Part shown: piece by piece, positions 18,274 through 26,685 of the stretch | Layout: each line of letters starts with the position of its first letter | How positions within the stretch are numbered: the first letter of the stretch is position 1 | Source: Zobellia galactanivorans | Lineage (GTDB): Bacteria; Bacteroidota; Bacteroidia; Flavobacteriales; Flavobacteriaceae | Assembly (NCBI RefSeq): GCF_000973105.1 | Contig: NC_015844.1 | Span: 1,043,501-1,107,500 of the forward strand | Reading direction: 5' to 3' | Length of the DNA: 64,000 nt | Position numbers and translations under genes: made by a program | Notes under the pieces: model-generated | What the model saw: the letters and a program-made list of their open reading frames with translations, nothing else | What the model was told of the DNA's origin: nothing | Database searches by the model: none

Positions 18274-18756
18274 TTACAAAAAAGAACTATCGAAGCCAAG
18301 CGGCAGTATATCGGCCATAGAATCGCACTTTAATATTTTGCCGGTTTCCCCCATCATCAAGAGGGCTATGGGACTTTTTTGCCGCACCTCGTACTCTGAA
18401 ATAGACTGCCTACAATTCCCACAAGGCGCCGCAGGTTCAGTTAACTGATAGGTTGTAGAAGTGGCGGTAATGGCTATCGATTTGATGCCCACACCCGGAT
18501 ATTTGGCCCCAGCATAAAAAACCGCTACCCTTTCCGCACAAAGTCCCGAAGGATATGAGGCATTTTCTTGGTTGTTACCGATAACAATTTCGCCGTTCTC
18601 CAAAAGCACGGCGGCCCCTACCTGAAAATTCGAATAGGGTGCATAGGCATTCTTCCTGGCCGCTACGGCCTCGGCCATTAGATTGGCATCTTCACTGCTC
18701 AGTTCCTCCAAGGAATCGAAAGTGGTCAATTCAAAAGTAATATTCCGTTTTTGCAT
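18274..18756 (-). CDS. cdd: Cytidine deaminase
   Basis: The 160-residue zinc enzyme deaminates cytidine and deoxycytidine for pyrimidine salvage. The zinc site is C73-A-E75 in SGLCAERVAV, with E75 as proton shuttle, and C112/C115 in APCGNCRQ. The FQVGAAV block near residue 45 is typical of the homotetrameric type. It lies between porV and pdhA, with a terminator before it (18785-18808), so it probably has its own promoter. Confidence 0.96.
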   Translation of the reverse strand: MQKRNITFELTTFDSLEELSSEDANLMAEAVAARKNAYAPYSNFQVGAAVLLENGEIVIGNNQENASYPSGLCAERVAVFYAGAKYPGVGIKSIAITATSTTYQLTEPAAPCGNCRQSISEYEVRQKSPIALLMMGETGKILKCDSMADILPLGFDSSFL

Positions 18757-18784
18757 ACTTGTTCGAATATGGGCCTAAAATAAT

Positions 18785-18808
18785 AAAACCCGCCGAACGG
18801 CAGGTTTT
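18785..18808 (-). terminator. Intrinsic terminator after porV
   Basis: On the minus strand aaaacctgcc pairs with ggcgggtttt (ten pairs, one G-U) around a four-base loop. It lies 24 bases past the porV stop and before cdd. Confidence 0.75.
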
Positions 18809-18831
18809 ATAAGCACTAATAATATTATATT

Positions 18832-19983
18832 TTAATCATTATAGAATTCGTCTCCCAAATTAAACGTTACGGAAAAACGAAGTGAATTTTCTACAGGGTT
18901 GGTGATTTTTGAAGTAGAGAAGAGATAAGAAAGGTCTATTTGGGCCGAATTGAACTTAAAGCCGGCACCAAGGGTAAAATACTTTCTATAGCCCTTAACA
19001 TCACTCTCATTGAAATATCCGGTACGGAACATAAAAGCGTCTTGATAGGTGTATTCCGCACCTAAGGCCCATGTCATCTCCTTCAATTCCTCGCTAAAAC
19101 CATCGGGGGCATCCCCAAAAGATTTAAAAACACCGCTTAAGAACCCGATGTTCTGATACTCGTCCCTATCGTCGGCATCCAAATCGCCATCGCCATCAAA
19201 ATCTTTAGGGGTAGGCACCAATAATTTATTGAATTCAGAGGTAAACCCTAAAACATTGTCTTGATCCAAGATGATATCAAAGCCAACACCGAACTTCAGG
19301 TTGGTCGGTATAAAGTTATCTTGTCCGTTTTCGTCATAAGCTATCTTGCCTCCCAAGTTGGAAATATTGAATCCAGCCCTCCAACGTCCGTCGAAACTGT
19401 TATAGGCTATTTCCCTTGAGCGGTAAAAACCGGCCACATCAACGGCAAAGGTACTACCCGGCTTGGCATCTACATTACTGTCGTTCTGAAATTTCAGGTT
19501 CGACCTTATATACCTACCTCCTACGGCCATTGAGAACGTCGGACTTAGTTTTAAGGAATATGAACCATCAAAAGACAGTTCGTTCGGCTTTACCACCGTA
19601 CCTATATCTTCATAATTCTGCCTTAGCTCAATATCACCCAAAGTAAAATACCGAAGACTGAAGGCGAAAGCGCTCTGATCGTTAATTTTATTAAAGTAAC
19701 TAGCGTTTAAAAGACCTATTCCCGAAATGGCATTGCTCAAATAGGGTGTATAGCCGAGACCAACTCCCATTTTTCGTTCTGCAAAAGCAAATTTTGCGGG
19801 GTTCCACTGTTGGGAATAAGCATCGGTAGAAGTTGCGACACCCATATCTCCCATACCAGCTGCCCTGGCATCTGCTGTAATGTTCAAAAAGGGAACTGCG
19901 GTCGTAATCACACGATCACCCGCCTCTTGGGCCGATATTTTGCAAGCAAAAGCAAGCAAAACAAGCATTGATAATTTTTTCAT
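18832..19983 (-). CDS. porV: Type IX secretion system outer-membrane protein PorV
   Basis: The 383-residue protein has a signal peptide (residues 1-18) and then a FadL-like beta-barrel. The PorV signature is right after the signal: TADARAAGMGDMGVAT, followed by QQWNPAKFAF, both highly conserved in PorV/LptO. It ends in an aromatic-rich outer-membrane strand. PorV shuttles secreted cargo with C-terminal sorting domains to the PorU sortase in the type IX system. It is divergent from gldJ across 462 noncoding bases. In Flavobacterium johnsoniae porU lies at this junction, but no porU is visible here. Confidence 0.95.
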   Translation of the reverse strand: MKKLSMLVLLAFACKISAQEAGDRVITTAVPFLNITADARAAGMGDMGVATSTDAYSQQWNPAKFAFAERKMGVGLGYTPYLSNAISGIGLLNASYFNKINDQSAFAFSLRYFTLGDIELRQNYEDIGTVVKPNELSFDGSYSLKLSPTFSMAVGGRYIRSNLKFQNDSNVDAKPGSTFAVDVAGFYRSREIAYNSFDGRWRAGFNISNLGGKIAYDENGQDNFIPTNLKFGVGFDIILDQDNVLGFTSEFNKLLVPTPKDFDGDGDLDADDRDEYQNIGFLSGVFKSFGDAPDGFSEELKEMTWALGAEYTYQDAFMFRTGYFNESDVKGYRKYFTLGAGFKFNSAQIDLSYLFSTSKITNPVENSLRFSVTFNLGDEFYND

Positions 19984-20445
19984 TTTTAAATAGAGCTAAA
20001 TTTAGTCGGTCAAAATTTACAATATCAGGGTACAACCGAAAAATATATTAGTTGTACTACATACAAACGCCCTTTTAAGGAATATCTTGCATGAAACATG
20101 CAATATTTTTAATTTCGGGACCAAATTAAAAACGGGGCGCAAAGTACGCACTTCTTTTGTAATTTCGCATTTCCATTAAAATATAAGGGCCTACATACGG
20201 TTTTCAGGTAAAAGAAACAGCTTCCCAATACTATAAAGCCAATTGTTCCGTTATGGATTTTAAGACGTCATACGTTTTAAACAAATACGAAGGCGCTTCT
20301 AAGAGAAAATATTTTTTAGCAAATAAAATATTATGTACAAATCATCGTTTTATATGCCGAAAGTGACACTAAAAATTAATCAAAATAAAACAACCAACTG
20401 CACTACCGTTTCAGCAGTGGTCCTATTTGAACTCAAGTCCTAATT
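19984..20445. other. Noncoding porV-gldJ divergent intergenic region with a palindrome
   Basis: This 462-base AT-rich gap holds no supportable gene on either strand. It contains a perfect inverted repeat TTGCATG-AAA-CATGCAA at 20087-20103 followed by ATTTTT. That could be a terminator hairpin reading rightward, although no rightward gene precedes it, or an operator. Both flanking genes must have their promoters here; I do not see a clean TAnnTTTG with a -33 element for either. Confidence 0.6.
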
Positions 20446-22113
20446 ATGAAAAAACAGTTTATCAAAGTTGTACTTTCTTGTGCAGTAATAGCGGGAGGTT
20501 TTACGGTTACCAGCTGTAAAAAATCCGGTTCTTCCAAAAATGTGTCGAGAGCCACAGGTTGGAAAATAAACGCCAAAGAAGGTGGTTTTCAATACAATAC
20601 GGATTTCAAGGAGCAAGAAACCGCACCAGGCCTTGTATTTGTTGAGGGTGGTACTTTCACCAAAGGTAAGGTACAGGATGACGTTATGCACGATTGGAAC
20701 AATACACCAACATCGCAACACGTACAGTCTTTTTATATGGACGAGACCGAGGTAACGAACGTCATGTACTTAGAGTACCTCGATTACCTAAAAAGTGTTT
20801 ATCCTCCGGAAAACCCAAAATACACGAACATATATAAAGGTGCCCTACCCGATACCTTGGTATGGAGAAACCGCTTAGGTTTTAACGAAACCATGACCAA
20901 CAACTACTTAAGGCACCCTGCCTATGCAGAGTATCCCGTAGTAGGTGTTAACTGGGTACAGGCCACACAATTTGCCGAATGGCGTACAGATCGTGTAAAC
21001 GAAGTTATGCTCGAAAGGGAAGGATATTTGGCAAAAGACGCCAAGTACAAAGCCGCCCAAGGTGATGTTTCCGGTACTTTTAGCACCGAAGCCTACCTTA
21101 ACAGACCTGAATCTGTTTATAACGGACAAATAGATTCCCTACAGGGTAAAGCAAAAAAAGACAGTGTAAATACATTTGCAAAAAGAAGCAGCGGTATAAT
21201 TATGCCAGAATATAGACTACCAACGGAAACCGAATGGGAATATGCGGCACAAGCCAACCAAGGTAACCGTGAGTACAACAACTACAGAGGTAGGAAAAAA
21301 TATCCATGGGATGGTGATTACACCAGAAACGGACAACGTGTAGGTAGAGGTGACCAATTGGCCAACTTTAAGCAAGGTAAAGGAGATTACGGCGGAATCG
21401 CCGGATGGTCAGACGATGGTGCCGATATTACCGCCCAAGTAATGTCTTACAAGCCAAACGACCTTGGTCTTTACGATATGGCAGGTAACGTTGCCGAATG
21501 GGTAGCCGATGTTTATCGCCCCATAGTAGATGACGAGGTAAGTGATTTCAACTATTACCGTGGTAACATTTATATGAAAACCGCAATCGGTGAAGATGGA
21601 AAAGTAAACGTATTGAGAGATTCTATAATTTACGATACGCTTCCTAACGGAAAAATAGTTGCAGTAAACCTTCCAGGTGAAATTAAAATGGTTCCTGTAG
21701 ATGAAGAGGAAACCTATTTAAGAACCAACTTCTCTTCTAGTGACAACAGAGGATATAGAGACGGAGACCCAGGTTCTTCCAGATTCTTTGACCAATTCAG
21801 TGATGAAGAAGGAGAAGATGACAACAAGAAAATGTACAACTCCCCTAAACATAAAGTAGAAAGGGATTCTACCGGAAAATTGATCAGACATTACGACACA
21901 TCGAATAACAGAACAACATTGATCAACGACGAGGTAAGGGTTTACAAAGGTGGCTCATGGAGAGACCGAGCGTACTGGTTGGATCCAGCACAAAGAAGGT
22001 ATTTGCCACAATATATGGCTACCGACTACATCGGCTTTAGATGTGCTATGTCAAGAGTAGGTTCTAAATCTAAGACAAAAAACAAGACCCCAAGAGGTAA
22101 AAAGGTAAGATAA
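20446..22113 (+). CDS. gldJ: Gliding motility lipoprotein GldJ
   Basis: The 555-residue lipoprotein has a type II signal ending VTSC (C24). The rest is an FGE-sulfatase-type (SUMF1-like) fold with the family blocks YMDETEVTNVMYLEY, RLPTETEWEYAAQ, DMAGNVAEWVADVY and YIGFRCAMSR. GldJ is an essential part of the type IX secretion and gliding machinery, where it stabilises GldK and other components. It is a structural protein and not a formylglycine-generating enzyme. Length and motif order fit GldJ from flavobacteria. It ends with a terminator at 22135-22167. Confidence 0.96.
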   Translation: MKKQFIKVVLSCAVIAGGFTVTSCKKSGSSKNVSRATGWKINAKEGGFQYNTDFKEQETAPGLVFVEGGTFTKGKVQDDVMHDWNNTPTSQHVQSFYMDETEVTNVMYLEYLDYLKSVYPPENPKYTNIYKGALPDTLVWRNRLGFNETMTNNYLRHPAYAEYPVVGVNWVQATQFAEWRTDRVNEVMLEREGYLAKDAKYKAAQGDVSGTFSTEAYLNRPESVYNGQIDSLQGKAKKDSVNTFAKRSSGIIMPEYRLPTETEWEYAAQANQGNREYNNYRGRKKYPWDGDYTRNGQRVGRGDQLANFKQGKGDYGGIAGWSDDGADITAQVMSYKPNDLGLYDMAGNVAEWVADVYRPIVDDEVSDFNYYRGNIYMKTAIGEDGKVNVLRDSIIYDTLPNGKIVAVNLPGEIKMVPVDEEETYLRTNFSSSDNRGYRDGDPGSSRFFDQFSDEEGEDDNKKMYNSPKHKVERDSTGKLIRHYDTSNNRTTLINDEVRVYKGGSWRDRAYWLDPAQRRYLPQYMATDYIGFRCAMSRVGSKSKTKNKTPRGKKVR

Positions 22114-22134
22114 GCCTTAAACAAATAATTTTCT

Positions 22135-22167
22135 AAAAAGTCTCGGCAATCATGCCGGGACTTTTTT
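22135..22167 (+). terminator. Intrinsic terminator after gldJ
   Basis: aaaaagtctcggca pairs with tgccgggacttttt (one G-U) around a four-base loop, followed by T. It lies only 15 bases before the murF start codon. Confidence 0.85.
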
Positions 22168-22181
22168 TATACTTTTACTTT

Positions 22182-23459
22182 ATGAAAACAGCGCAACTGC
22201 ACCAGCATTTTTTAGAGTTTCCCGAAGTTTGTACCGACACTCGAAAAATAACCGACAACTGCATTTTTTTTGCCTTAAAGGGCGATAATTTTAACGGGAA
22301 CCGCTACGCTAACGAAGCATTAAAAAAAGGAGCGGCCTATGCCGTAATCGATGATGCCGAGTTTGCCGAATCGGACCGACATATTTTGGTAGACGACACA
22401 CTAAAAGCGCTTCAAGAACTCGCTGCATTCCACAGAAGCCATTCAAAAGCCAAGGTCATAGCCTTGACCGGAAGCAACGGCAAAACCACCACCAAAGAAC
22501 TCATCAACGCCGTACTATCACAAAAATACAATACCATTGCCACCCAAGGCAACCTCAACAACCATATCGGGGTTCCACTCACCCTACTCTCCATAAAAGA
22601 AGATACCGAAATAGCCATTGTTGAAATGGGTGCCAATCACCAAAAGGAAATTGAATTTTTATGCGGTTTGGCACAACCCGATTTCGGCTATATCACCAAC
22701 TTTGGCAAAGCACACCTCGAAGGTTTTGGAAGCGAGGCAGGCGTTATTAAGGGCAAAAGCGAACTTTACGACTTCTTGACCAAAAACAACAAGCATGTTT
22801 TTATGAACGGAGACGACCCCGTGCAAATAGAAAAACTTGGCCATTACATCAAGAAGTACGGTTTCAGCACAAACAACAAGGACTATTACATGGTTGAACT
22901 TACAGCGGCCGACCCTTTTGTAAAGATATCGATAGAAGACACCTCTATAACCTCACAACTTATCGGAAGCTACAATTTCACCAATTGTGCCGCAGCCATT
23001 CTCATTGGCAAATATTTCAATGTCTCCCTAGCCCAGATCAAATCGGCCATAGAAGGCTATGCCCCGAACAATAATCGTTCACAGATATTGACGAAAAACG
23101 GGCACCGTATCATACTGGACGCCTACAATGCCAACCCGACCAGTATGAAGGCCGCACTAGAAAATTTTGCCCAAATGCCCGGAAACAATAAAATCGCCTT
23201 TTTGGGCGACATGTTCGAACTAGGAACAACTGCGCCTGAAGAACACCAAGCCATAGCGGACCTCGCCCACAAACTGAATTTCGAAAATGTAATCTTGGTC
23301 GGCGAAAATTTTTATGGAACGGACACCCTTTTTCAGAAATACAGCACCTTTAACGACCTAAAACTGTACCTAAACGATGGAAACCTTAAGGGCAACAGCA
23401 CTATTTTAATCAAGGGGTCAAGAGGCATGGCCCTCGAGCGCATTCTGGAATTTCTATAA
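22182..23459 (+). CDS. murF: UDP-N-acetylmuramoyl-tripeptide--D-alanyl-D-alanine ligase MurF
   Basis: The 425-residue Mur ligase adds D-Ala-D-Ala to the UDP-MurNAc-tripeptide. I start at the ATG at 22182 because the earlier ATG (22152) is inside the gldJ terminator hairpin. The N-terminal CTDTRKI block binds the UDP-sugar part. The ATP loop is ALTGSNGKTTTKEL near residue 94, and EMGANHQKEI and YNANPTSMKAAL are typical MurF central and C-terminal blocks. It is short compared with proteobacterial MurF but normal for Bacteroidota. Confidence 0.95.
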   Translation: MKTAQLHQHFLEFPEVCTDTRKITDNCIFFALKGDNFNGNRYANEALKKGAAYAVIDDAEFAESDRHILVDDTLKALQELAAFHRSHSKAKVIALTGSNGKTTTKELINAVLSQKYNTIATQGNLNNHIGVPLTLLSIKEDTEIAIVEMGANHQKEIEFLCGLAQPDFGYITNFGKAHLEGFGSEAGVIKGKSELYDFLTKNNKHVFMNGDDPVQIEKLGHYIKKYGFSTNNKDYYMVELTAADPFVKISIEDTSITSQLIGSYNFTNCAAAILIGKYFNVSLAQIKSAIEGYAPNNNRSQILTKNGHRIILDAYNANPTSMKAALENFAQMPGNNKIAFLGDMFELGTTAPEEHQAIADLAHKLNFENVILVGENFYGTDTLFQKYSTFNDLKLYLNDGNLKGNSTILIKGSRGMALERILEFL

Positions 23460-23470
23460 ATCGGCAAAAC

Positions 23471-23501
23471 AAAAAAAGGGCGGTACTTTTCAGCACCGCC
23501 C
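23471..23501 (-). terminator. Intrinsic terminator after the MscS-type channel gene
   Basis: GGGCGGT (23478-23484) pairs with ACCGCCC (23495-23501). On the minus strand the stem is followed by seven T. It lies 23 bases past the stop of the channel gene. Confidence 0.8.
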
Positions 23502-23523
23502 GATACAACTACTTATGATCTAC

Positions 23524-24348
23524 TTACTTTAATTCGACCCTATTTTCTACAATTTCCTTGATGGGCACAATCAGCTTCCCCTTTTGGGTTCTCAAGGTTA
23601 CCGTAATATTATCTATAGCCTCTATGGTGCCCTCCACATCGGAAAACTTGATCTTATCGCCTACGGCGTAATTCTTCCTCGCATAAAACATCTTTAACAG
23701 CCCCTCTACCACACTTTTAGACCCAAGACCCAACCCTAGGGCAAAGGCCAACAAAAATGCGCCCAGTATAAGCGAAAAGTTGTTCGTGAACATAGAGGTA
23801 TCAATACCCGCTTGGTTCAATGAAGTTATCGTTACAAAAATGACGATAATATAAAAGACGACACTACTCACAAGTCGGCCACCGCCAAATCCCATGGAGT
23901 CAAAGACCCCTTTCAAGGCTTGTTTTATGAGTTTTGCCACATAGAGCCCGATCATAAAAATGACCATGGCACTAAGCAGAATAGGCAAGTATCGCAACAA
24001 GTTGGCAATCTCTTGGGAGATAATGGTCAGCTCGACAATATCTGCCGCAACCACAATAAAGATTAATAAAAGGACCCACTTTACAAATTGAAGCAAGACT
24101 TTTTCTATATCAACCTTTACGTTGCTATCGCCAAACAACTTTGCCTCGTTGATCTTATCGGAGATTTTCCCTACTTGGGCCACCTTCATCACTTTCCCAA
24201 GAACCATACGCACCACCTTGCTTATGATCCATCCAATAAATAAAATAACCAGCGCCCCCAAGATATTGGGCAATGCAGAAGCTATATCATTTATTATGGT
24301 TGTTATGGTATTGAAAGTTAAATTTTTCCATTCTGAAACTTTATCCAT
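23524..24348 (-). CDS. Mechanosensitive ion channel (MscS family)
   Basis: The 274-residue protein has about four transmembrane segments. The Gly/Ala-rich pore helix (LGAFLLAFALGLGLGSKSVVEG, split by Leu and Phe) is followed by the MscS beta domain with VGDKIKFSDVEGTIEAI and a PIKEI end. It opens under membrane tension to release solutes. The usual C-terminal alpha/beta cage is missing, as in short flavobacterial members. It is the last gene of a unit sigma factor - 61-residue protein - channel, with 18 bases between it and the small gene. Confidence 0.88.
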   Translation of the reverse strand: MDKVSEWKNLTFNTITTIINDIASALPNILGALVILFIGWIISKVVRMVLGKVMKVAQVGKISDKINEAKLFGDSNVKVDIEKVLLQFVKWVLLLIFIVVAADIVELTIISQEIANLLRYLPILLSAMVIFMIGLYVAKLIKQALKGVFDSMGFGGGRLVSSVVFYIIVIFVTITSLNQAGIDTSMFTNNFSLILGAFLLAFALGLGLGSKSVVEGLLKMFYARKNYAVGDKIKFSDVEGTIEAIDNITVTLRTQKGKLIVPIKEIVENRVELK

Positions 24349-24366
24349 TTTCTTAAATGTTACGCG

Positions 24367-24552
24367 TTAAATAATGTCGGGATTGGTTTTGAATATATCT
24401 TCTATAGCTGACTTATAATTGCATGTAAATAAGTTTGCCATTTCCATAACAAGCTTAGCCGAAGCTATATCATCCATAACCTTCTTTTTCAAATGGGGAG
24501 GTACCTCGTGAAGGGAGTCTTCCATTTCCTTAAATGGGTTTTTCTTTTCCAT
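24367..24552 (-). CDS. Small hypothetical protein between sigma factor and MscS channel
   Basis: This 61-residue soluble, mostly helical protein (rich in Lys, Glu, Asp and Met) has no membrane segment or known motif. It begins four bases after the sigma-factor stop and ends 18 bases before the channel gene, on the same strand, so it is almost surely co-transcribed. The position resembles that of small anti-sigma or regulatory proteins, but the sequence gives no direct support. I recall similar three-gene units in other flavobacteria. Confidence 0.72.
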   Translation of the reverse strand: MEKKNPFKEMEDSLHEVPPHLKKKVMDDIASAKLVMEMANLFTCNYKSAIEDIFKTNPDII

Positions 24553-24556
24553 GGCG

Positions 24557-25129
24557 TTATGGTATTTTATTATAAGCTTCCACTATTCTTGATTTGGCCC
24601 GTTTCAATCTCATTTTCACGGCACTTTCTCCTATTTCAAGTATAGTGGTCAATTCTTTTATCGACACATCGTCTTGATACTTCAAGAGCAATATCTTCTT
24701 GTCTTCGGGTTCGATAAGCTCTAAGGCCTTCTTGAGCTTTTCGGCCCGCATATTGGCTATTTCGGCATCGTCATTACCACCTTGAATAGGCTTATCCGAT
24801 TCCGAAATAGAGTCGGACTTATCGCTCATCATCCTTTGCTTGTTCCTATTCACATAATTCACACAGAAATTATAGGTAAAAGCATATAACCAAGTGGAGA
24901 ACTTTGATCGCCCCTTAAAACTTGACAATTTGATAAAGAGCATCAAAAAGACATCTTGCGTAAGGTCTTCCGCTTCATCCGCAGATTTCGAAAAGCTATA
25001 ACACTTGTTATATACCCTTTGCGCATATCTATCATAAAGCACGGCAAATAGCGTAGCATCATTTTGTCTGGCTATTTTTCGCACGAGCTCTTCGTCCGAC
25101 ATTGATTCCGGTACTATCTCTGTTTCCAA
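24557..25129 (-). CDS. ECF-type sigma-70 family RNA polymerase sigma factor
   Basis: The 190-residue protein has sigma region 2 (about residues 28-95, with DEAEDLTQDVFLMLF and FKGRSKFSTWLYAFTYN) and region 4 (about 135-188, with the helix-turn-helix IKELTTILEIGESAVKMRL). This is the extracytoplasmic-function group. The operon also encodes a 61-residue protein and an MscS channel, which suggests control of a membrane or osmotic response. No typical transmembrane anti-sigma factor is adjacent. Confidence 0.92.
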   Translation of the reverse strand: METEIVPESMSDEELVRKIARQNDATLFAVLYDRYAQRVYNKCYSFSKSADEAEDLTQDVFLMLFIKLSSFKGRSKFSTWLYAFTYNFCVNYVNRNKQRMMSDKSDSISESDKPIQGGNDDAEIANMRAEKLKKALELIEPEDKKILLLKYQDDVSIKELTTILEIGESAVKMRLKRAKSRIVEAYNKIP

Positions 25130-25471
25130 TACTTGGTTTAGGTTGCTAATTATTCAATTACGACACAAAAATCAACTAGAAGTCTTCATTTTTCCCTGCC
25201 AAAGATACTTACTATCGACAAGCAAAAACAAAAATCTAGCATCAGTTCCAATTTCAAACTCCAAAAGTAATTATTACCGATCAAATATTCAGGGTCGAAT
25301 ACACCATAACATATTTCAAAGAACGTATGCGTCAGATATTGACACTCCGATTACCAGGGACAAAGAAGCTAGCAACTTAACAACACATCAAAGAACCGAA
25401 GCATTAAATCCCCCTTCTTCCCTTCGCCCACCGAGTCTAGGCCTGTTTTAGACCATAACGCTATTCAACAT
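25130..25471. other. Noncoding region upstream of the sigma-factor operon
   Basis: About 340 AT-rich bases lie between the sigma-factor start and the stop of the first small membrane protein. One plus-strand frame is open at 25143-25451, but its product has no domain, biased composition or context to support it. I see no RNA gene or clear repeat. Confidence 0.5.
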
Positions 25472-25648
25472 TTAACTACTTAAGCTTTCCGTAGACTGCC
25501 CAGATTCATCACGGGAGTTCCGTTTGCGTTTTTTTTTATCCTCAGATTTAAAATCGGAAGAAAACAAGATCTTTGGCAACATAACTACCATACCGATTAA
25601 AAAAATAGTAATACCAATACAAAAAAACACAAATACCAGGTCGTTCAT
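25472..25648 (-). CDS. Small one-helix membrane protein, copy A
   Basis: An ATG-initiated minus-strand frame codes for 58 residues: a hydrophobic helix at about residues 4-29, then a basic and acidic soluble tail starting SSDFKSEDKKKRKR and ending in Ser. It aligns without gaps with the 58-codon frame at 25822-25998: I11, I15-F16-L17-I18, V21, P25 and L28 coincide. Two neighbouring frames of equal length with the same helix pattern argue that both are real. Topology is probably N-out with the charged tail in the cytoplasm. Function is unknown. Confidence 0.6.
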   Translation of the reverse strand: MNDLVFVFFCIGITIFLIGMVVMLPKILFSSDFKSEDKKKRKRNSRDESGQSTESLSS

Positions 25649-25821
25649 CGTACATCATTTTAGTTAGTGTATAAGATTAGACCCGCCTTTTTGGAAAAAG
25701 TCACTTTTTTTGAATGTAAAATCGAGAAAATATGTTGCTTGGAAAGATTAAGGAAAAGACAATTGTAGACAATATACTTCCGAGCTAAAATGCTGGAAAT
25801 GGCACAACGGTCGGTTCGTTG

Positions 25822-25998
25822 TTATTTGGTATTTTCTTCGACGCTCGTATTGAATTTGGGCTTTGATTTTCGTTTCGTAATCCTACTCCCGTCTTTGATG
25901 TATTTTTTAGCCGATAAAACGGAAGGAATCACAAATACGATGATTATTAAGAAAATAATCAAACTTATGACTAAAAGCAGAACATATGGGTTAAACAC
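25822..25998 (-). CDS. Small one-helix membrane protein, copy B (GTG start)
   Basis: This minus-strand frame has 58 codons if it starts at GTG 25996-25998. It gives a hydrophobic helix with I11, I15-F16-L17-I18, V21, P25 and L28, then a tail rich in Lys, Arg and Ser. These positions match copy A at 25472-25648 without gaps, and the alignment places the GTG opposite copy A's ATG. An upstream in-frame stop leaves little room for another start. The tails share charge but little sequence, which suggests an old duplication. Function is unknown. Confidence 0.5.
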   Translation of the reverse strand: MFNPYVLLLVISLIIFLIIIVFVIPSVLSAKKYIKDGSRITKRKSKPKFNTSVEENTK

Positions 25999-26193
25999 GT
26001 CTTGATTCTTAATTGGTTACACATTTAATAGGAAACCACTTATGGTAAAAAGTCACATATTAACGTCTAAAAACTTAACAATATTGTAAAAACACGTTAA
26101 ATAGCCGCGATTCGACTTTTAAAAAGACTAAAAACCAAACACTTATAAAATATTAAAAGGACAGATTGAGAAAGGGAAGTACTAAGAATTTTG

Positions 26194-26268
26194 TGGGTCA
26201 TACTGGATTCGAACCAGTGACCTCTGCCCTGTCAAGGCAGCGCTCTAAACCAACTGAGCTAATGACCC
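26194..26268 (-). tRNA. tRNA-Val (anticodon GAC)
   Basis: The minus strand folds as a complete tRNA: acceptor GGGTCAT/ATGACCC, D-arm TTAGCTCAGTTGG, anticodon stem CTGCC/GGCAG with loop TTGACAG, and T-arm CTGGTTCGAATCCAG, discriminator A. The anticodon GAC reads valine GUC/GUU codons. The CCA end is not encoded. A TACCTTTG promoter element lies upstream at 26283-26290. Confidence 0.95.
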
Positions 26269-26685
26269 AAAAAATAGTCCGCCAAAGGTAAAATTTATTT
26301 CCGATTATGAAAACATAAATTGACCGACTTCTTGATCTTCCGCCAATTTTTGTTTTTAACAACAATACTTCGACACATTCCAACAGTCAAAAAACGAAAA
26401 CTCACAAAATTACCCAGAATTGATAAAACGATCAAAAAGGGCAATGTTCTAAAGGTTTCTCCCCTAAAACGAATGTACAAAAACTAAACAATTGCAATTT
26501 TGACCATTTGTTGCACTATTGATAACATCAATAATACGTATTTTGCGATAACCATGATATATTTATCCGAAATTCAATAATAACATAAAACAAAGGATCG
26601 TCGTAATACCGGCAAAAACATACTTACTGAAAATTGATAGTATACACCAACTCTATTTCTACAAAACCGATTAGAACAAAACATT
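26269..26685. other. Noncoding region between tRNA-Val(GAC) and the cytochrome-domain gene
   Basis: About 417 AT-rich bases separate the leftward tRNA from the rightward gene. The only element I can support is the tRNA promoter at 26283-26290. Two short minus-strand open frames here have no support, and one of them runs into the tRNA. Confidence 0.5.
26283..26290 (-). promoter_or_regulatory. -7 promoter element for tRNA-Val(GAC)
   Basis: The minus strand reads TACCTTTG, an exact TAnnTTTG match, 15 bases before the tRNA 5' end, with TTTT about 19 bases further upstream as a weak -33 element. Confidence 0.6.

Noticed and set aside
25143..25451. 102-residue plus-strand open frame upstream of the sigma-factor operon
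   Set aside because: The product is low-complexity with no domain or conserved context, and it overlaps the expected promoter of the divergent sigma gene.
25790..26005. 71-residue plus-strand open frame
   Set aside because: It lies antisense over the small membrane protein at 25822-25998, whose frame aligns with its neighbour copy. The plus frame has no such support.
26198..26383. Minus-strand frame ending in a Val/Gly-rich tail
   Set aside because: Its C-terminal half is a translation of tRNA-Val(GAC), a common artefact.
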